From: Muscardinus avellanarius
Lineage: Eukaryota; Chordata; Mammalia; Rodentia; Gliridae
Assembly: GCA_963383645.1 (NCBI GenBank)
Contig: OY726571.1
Location: 25,474,616-25,538,615 of the forward strand
Direction of reading: 5' to 3'
DNA: 64,000 bases
Within the stretch, counting starts at the first letter, position 1, and each line of letters opens with the position of its first letter. Position numbers and translations under genes: made by a program. Below, one piece after another: positions 59,348 to 64,000 of the stretch. The notes beneath the pieces were generated by a model, which was not told where the DNA came from, searched no databases, and saw only the letters and a list, made by a program, of their open reading frames with translations.

Positions 59348-59390
59348 GACATGTCTGAATGGTTTCTCTGGGAAACCATTCAGACATGTC
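59348..59390. repeat. Perfect 19-bp hairpin
   Basis: GACATGTCTGAATGGTTTC (59348-59366) and its exact reverse complement (59372-59390) surround a 5-nt loop TCTGG. It lies about 0.8 kb after the GALNT7 polyadenylation signal. Confidence 0.95.
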
Positions 59391-59430
59391 AATTATCCCT
59401 GGAATTGGATGTGTAAGAAAGGACTTTTTC

Positions 59431-59660
59431 TGGGTTTGTTTTGTTTTGTTTTGTTTTTTGGTGGTACTGGGGGTGGGACCCAGGGGCTTTCTACCTCCGG
59501 GCTATACTCCCAAACCTACTTTGAATTTTATTTACAAACAGGGTCTCACTAAGTTGCTGAAAGTCTCACTAAGTAGCTGAGGCTGGCTTTGAACCTGTGC
59601 AATCCACCTGTCTCAGCCTCCCAAGCGCGGGGATTACAAGCATACACCACCACGCCCGGC
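59431..59660 (-). mobile_element. B1-dID SINE
   Basis: Exact 17-bp target duplication TAAGAAAGGACTTTTTC at 59414-59430 and 59661-59677. Confidence 0.92.
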
Positions 59661-59990
59661 TAAGAAAGGACTTTTTCGAAATTCAATAATTATCATGCAA
59701 TTTAAGATTTTGAGATGCCATAATTGAGGTTAGTAGGTTTCAGTTTTCTGAGTGAAGCAGGCCTGGGATTCCATCTGAGCAGAACTGCAGTAGGGTGCTC
59801 TTTAATTTTTATAATGGGATGATGTCACATTCTGCTCATCTGAATGAGAGTATGTGAGCTCCAAAGTCTGAATATTGTATTAGAATCCCTTTTCCATTCC
59901 AGTTATCTGTGTGAGTGTGATGAGTTATTTTACTTCTGTACCACAGTTTGTTCATTTATAAAATGGAGAAAATAGTAGTGCCCATTTTCT

Positions 59991-60224
59991 TTTTTTTTCT
60001 TTTTCTTTTTCTTTTTCTTTTTTCTTTTTTTTTTTTTTTTTGTGGTACTGGGGTTACTGGAAGCCCTTCTACCTCTGGGCTACACTCCCAGACCTATTTT
60101 TACATTTTTATTTGGAAACAGGGTCTCCTAAGCCAGCGCGCGCGGCTGGCTTCGAATCTGCGCGATCCTCCTGTCTCTGCCTCCCAAGCACGGGGATTAC
60201 AAGCGTGCGCCACCACGCCCGGCC
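59991..60224 (-). mobile_element. B1-dID SINE, young subfamily
   Basis: Exact 18-bp target duplication TAGTAGTGCCCATTTTCT at 59973-59990 and 60225-60242, inside old MIR-like sequence. Confidence 0.92.
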
Positions 60225-61440
60225 TAGTAGTGCCCATTTTCTAGAGCTGTTATTAGGATTAAACAAGTTAACATATATTTAAAAAAAAAAAAAGACAGAT
60301 TTTCTTTATTTCTGAAACACAGAAAAAGTGTGTTTTGAGACACAACAGACCATGAATATTAATTTTTTATTCACCTGGGCTTCTTTTTTTTCCTTTTTTT
60401 AATGGTGCACTGTATTCATACATCATAATGGTATAAAGATAATACTTTTGTAGACATACATGCACACATCACCCAGTTAGCCCTCACCCGATCCCCACCC
60501 TGTTCCCTCCCCATCCCTCCTTCCCATGCTTGGCTTAGTGGTTGACATCTAGTATTATAGCAATTTATCCAATATTAACAATGATAATCTCACATAACAG
60601 TTTCATTTGTCTGATACCAAGCTTTTGATGACTTAACGATAACCTTTCAATATTTCTTTTCGCTTTCTTTCTTACCAGAGAATATTTTTTTCTTTTTTTT
60701 TAGGTGAAACTATCATACGTTTATTTATTTTTCAGAAAAAATCTATCCTGATATGGAATATGGACTCTAGATACCCAAAACAATCTTGAAGAAGAACAAA
60801 GCTAGAATATGTATATTTTCTGATTTCAAACCATATAAAGCTACAATAATTGAAACAGTGTAGTACTGTTCTAAAGGCAGATATATAAACCATTGGAGTT
60901 AAATAAAAGCCTAGAGATAAATTCTTCCATATATTGTCAAGTTATTTTTGACAAGGTTTCCACGAACATTTGGTGGAGGAAATACTAATCTTTTAACTAA
61001 ATATTGTTGAAAAATAATAATTACATGAAAAAGAATAAAATTGGACCCTTACCTAACACCATATACAAATATTAACTCAAAATAGATAAAAGACCTAAAT
61101 ATAAATCTTAAGACTATAAACTTTTAGAAGAAAATCTGGGCCATAAAACCACAACATTGAAATTGGCACTGATTTCTTGGATATGATTTCAATGGCACAG
61201 GCAACAAAAGGGTAAACAAACTCCCTAAAAAATAAAAAAATATTGTATATCCAAAGACAATGTAAACAGAGTTAAAAGTTACTGAAAGAATGGGATAAAA
61301 TATTTCCAAATGCTATATCTGAAGGTATATTAATATTCCAACTAGAAATCCTAAATATTAGCAACATTAAAAGCAAACAATACATTTTAGAGATAGGTAA
61401 AAGACTAACATAAGTAATGAATCTCCACAGATAACCAATC

Positions 61441-62351
61441 TTAGTTGTCTGTTGGATGGAAAATCTTGTTTCTCTGGTTCTGGTGTGTGTTACCTATTTC
61501 TTCTTTGTAGTTAATCTCTTTGAGTATTTTCTCTAGCGCTGGTTTTGAAGACATAAATTTCTTCAGTTTCTGTTTGTCGTGGAAGCTTCTTATTTCCCCA
61601 TCTAATTTGATAGAAAGTTTTGCTGGGTAGGAAATTTTTGGCTGAAAGTTGTTTTCTTTCAGAGTTTGGAATATGTTACTCCAAGCCCTTCTGGCTCTCA
61701 TGACTTGTTTTGGGAAGTCTGGAGTGATTCTAATTGGTTTGCCTCTGAATGTCACTTGGCCCTTTGTTTTTGTTGCCTTTAAGATTCTCTGCTTGGCTTC
61801 CACATTGGTCATTTTGACAATTATGTGGTGTGGGGATCCTCTTCTCTGATCCTGTTTAAAGGGAGTTCTACAAATTTCCTGGACCTGTGTATCGACCTCT
61901 TGCTCTGTTTGGAAAATTTTCTGCTATTACTTCCTTGAAGAGATTGCTGATCCCTTTGGTATCACCTTCTTTTCCCTCCTCTATTCCAATTATTCTTAGG
62001 TTAGCTCTCTTAAAATGGGCCCATATTTCTTCAATGTCAGATTCCTGCTGTCGGATATTTTTTTCTAGATTAGAAACTATGCGTTCATTTTTGGAATGAT
62101 CATCTTCTAAGAACAAAATTCTATTCTCCATGTGGTCTAATCGGTTGTTTGTACTTTGAGGCCTTTACTCCATTAATTGCATCCTTTATCTCTTTTTGAC
62201 TCTCTCTGAATTCTTTTCGAAACACCTCTATTATTTCTACAGTTATTTTCCTGATTTGATCTTCTAGAAATCTCTGCATTCTTGTTTTATTGGGTTCTGA
62301 TGTTGTGGGGTTGTGGGCATTCATTGCTCCAGTGTTATTCCTCTTTCCCAT
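61441..62351 (-). pseudogene. L1 ORF1p, copy 2, with frame breaks
   Basis: The start MGKRNNTGAMNAHN at 62351 is followed by a coiled-coil region, then in a second frame (62131-61868) NLRIIGIEEGKEGDTKGISN, and in a third (61812-61441) MTNVEAKQRILKATKTKGQV through NFQPKISYPAKLS to the stop. Compared with copy 1 it keeps the EGKEGDTKGISN insert. Frame breaks make it non-functional. Confidence 0.8.
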
Positions 62352-63300
62352 GATTTAGGAAGTTTGTACCTTCTCTGGGTTCTTCCTTTGGGTCACTACG
62401 ACTTCGCTTAAGGTGCTCTGGATCTCGAGTCTGTGGTATCTCGGTCCCCACTACTCCTTTACTGGGTTGTATCGCAGAGTCTCAGACCCAGGGAGTCAAT
62501 CAAGGCTGCTTTAGACTATGGCGGGGTGCCAGGTTAGGTGTTCTCCTATGGTGTGATATCTTTGCCACCGCCACTCCCCCACTGGGTCAAGTCCCTGGGA
62601 GTACAGTACTGGGATTTCTCCTCTAGGGGCCACTCAACTCACTGTTGTTGAGTGTGCAGATGGAGCTGTGGTGGACTCGGTGAATTCGCTGCTGCTGCCG
62701 CCGGTGGCAATATGGCACCGCTGCTATGCCCTCGGCCGTGAGGCTGGCATATTTCTTTTCTGTTTTTGAGCTCTGCTCTGAGTCCCTGCAGGGTGTGCTG
62801 AGGCCAGCCTCTGGGAGCTTTAGATGCTCCCTGCGCCGAGAAATCTGCCGAATTCCTCCCAGCTGATCCGCAGCGGCTCACCTCGGCTTGCTGTCCGCTG
62901 CTCCTTTCTGGAGCCTGGTGGGCTGTTGAGTGCGTTGGTCTGGTGCCGTCCGGTGAGCTCGCCGCTGCCGCCGGCAGTAAGGTGCTACTGTCGCATCCTT
63001 GGCCGTGAGGCCGGCGTATCTCCTCTCTGGCTCTGAGCTCCGTTCTGAGTCCCCCTCCTCTCTGGAACCTGGTGCTGCAAGGGAAAATGGCACCTGCCGC
63101 TTCGCACTGCGGCTCCGGCTACAGCACTGCGGTCTGGTTTCTTTCTGGTGTCTCGTTTTTCCAGCCCTCTTTTTCTCTGTCCCTTGTAATTACATTTTTT
63201 GTTTCTCTGCTGATGGTTTTTTCCGGCTATGAAAGGTGCTGATTTTGTGGTAATAGAGATTGGTTGTTAGCAGGGCTTGTAAGCCCCACTTTTCTCCATT

Positions 63301-63317
63301 GCCATCTTCCCGGAAGT
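63301..63317 (-). promoter_or_regulatory. L1 5'-end promoter motif (ETS plus YY1)
   Basis: The minus strand reads ACTTCCGGGAAGATGGC. It combines an ETS/GABP site (CCGGAAGT on the other strand) and an AAGATGGC YY1 site, which fixes L1 transcription starts in other mammals. The same motif occurs at 2650-2666 in the other copy. Confidence 0.6.
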
Positions 63318-63542
63318 ACCGAGTTAACATATATAAAAGTTACATAAAGTGTTCCTGGCACATAGTCAAGGTAATATAAATGTCAAAATATTATCTGGCT
63401 TCAAATTTTAAAATCTGTCTAATCAGAAGAATAAGATGGCTACACTGCAGACTCCTATCAAGGTTATATGTGGGTATGCATGTGTTTCATATGTCAGATT
63501 ATCACTACCCTTACTTATGTTATGTTAAAAAATGAAGCCCTG

Positions 63543-63743
63543 CCGGGCGTGGTGGTGTACGCTTGTAATCCCAGTGTTTGGGAGGCCGAGACAGGAGGAT
63601 TGCACGGGTTCAAAGTCACCCTCAGCTACTTAGTGAGGCCCTCAGCAACTTTGGTGAGATCCTGTTTCCAAATAAAGTATAAAATAGGCCTGGGAATATA
63701 GCTCGAAGGTAGAAAAGCCTCTGAGTTCCACTCCTGGTACCAC

Positions 63744-63774
<31 letters not shown>

Positions 63775-63790
63775 AAAAAAGAAAAAAAAA
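63543..63790 (+). mobile_element. B1-dID SINE
   Basis: GAAGCCCTG at 63534-63542 and 63791-63799; A-tail with G interruptions. Confidence 0.88.
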
Positions 63791-64000
63791 GAAGCCCTGA
63801 AGTTAAACTGGAAATGAACTGAAGCAGTTAACAAAAGGGATAAAATTGCTCTTTCTGCCTTACACCATTCATATGTAACAAAAGTAGAAAGTAGTTTCCA
63901 ATGGTCTAATTCAACCCTTGGATATAATTAAGTACCATCATGAATGATGTCTACAATAGTGTGCCTTTTAAATTATCTTTAAATGAAATTTCACCTGGGC

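Larger units (their letters stand above)
60385..63317 (-). mobile_element. L1-derived element with inverted ORF2 segment, copy 2
   Basis: On the minus strand: 5'UTR (63317-62352), ORF1 (62351-61441 with frame breaks), an oppositely oriented ORF2 fragment (about 60780-61420, + strand), a 3'UTR (about 60560-60405) and a short A-rich tail (60402-60385). The ORF2 fragment includes + strand YKATIIETV and KLDPYLTPYT-like peptides. Insertion into old MIR-like sequence is shown by AGTTAACATATAT at 60266-60278 and 63322-63334. It shares its internal inversion breakpoints with copy 1. Confidence 0.85.
58546..64000. other. 3' flank of GALNT7
   Basis: No gene was found downstream of the polyadenylation signal within the window. 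The stretch 58546-59340 holds nothing recognisable. A diffuse old MIR-like sequence (about 59880-60278 continuing at 63335-63390) was the target of one SINE and one L1-derived insertion. 63390-63530 and 63800-64000 show nothing. Confidence 0.6.

Noticed and set aside
60372..64000. TTCACCTGGGC occurs at 60373-60383 and at the very end of the window
   Set aside because: An 11-base match found by eye over this span is only weakly improbable, and the sequence beyond 64000 is not available to test transduction.

Overview
This is a mammalian nuclear genome window, most likely from a sciuromorph rodent (squirrel, dormouse or mountain-beaver group). The main evidence is the SINE content. About 48 copies belong to a composite family with a 7SL/B1-like left half joined to a shortened tRNA/ID-like right half, the B1-dID architecture known from Sciuridae, Gliridae and Aplodontiidae. 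Species cannot be fixed from the sequence alone.

The only functional protein gene I can support is the 3' two-thirds of GALNT7 (polypeptide N-acetylgalactosaminyltransferase 7, family GT27), on the + strand. Ten consecutive coding exons between 27912 and 56257 join in phase, with canonical AG/GT borders, into the last ~461 residues: most of the GT-A catalytic domain plus the C-terminal ricin-type lectin domain. A ~2.3 kb 3'UTR follows, ending near 58545. The first exons (cytoplasmic tail, membrane anchor, stem, start of the catalytic domain) are not visible and probably lie upstream; positions 1-27911 then belong to the preceding intron.

The most interesting element is a pair of homologous 183-nt exons at 35884-36066 and 36201-36383, separated by a 134-nt intron. 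Both are open, in the same phase and bounded by good splice sites, and they encode two versions (44 of 60 residues identical) of the same catalytic segment between the DXH and WGGEN motifs. They look like alternative, probably mutually exclusive, exons able to change acceptor recognition.

The rest is repeat-rich intron and 3' flank. An antisense L1-derived element lies at each end of the window (1-2666 and 60385-63317). Both carry 5'UTR and ORF1 on the minus strand followed by a piece of ORF2 in the opposite orientation, so the rearrangement was probably copied as a unit. A processed pseudogene of the BCL2-family gene BCL2L10 (16259-17382), with target-site duplication, A-run and two frame changes, lies in the first intron, and a second, unidentified minus-strand retrocopy lies at 48522-48878. 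Older layers are L1M, L2, MIR, a MaLR LTR, Tigger and hAT remnants. Two near-perfect hairpins (9941-10017, 59348-59390), a Z-DNA-prone tract just after a splice donor (45191-45256) and paired miR-30 seed matches in the 3'UTR complete the notable features.
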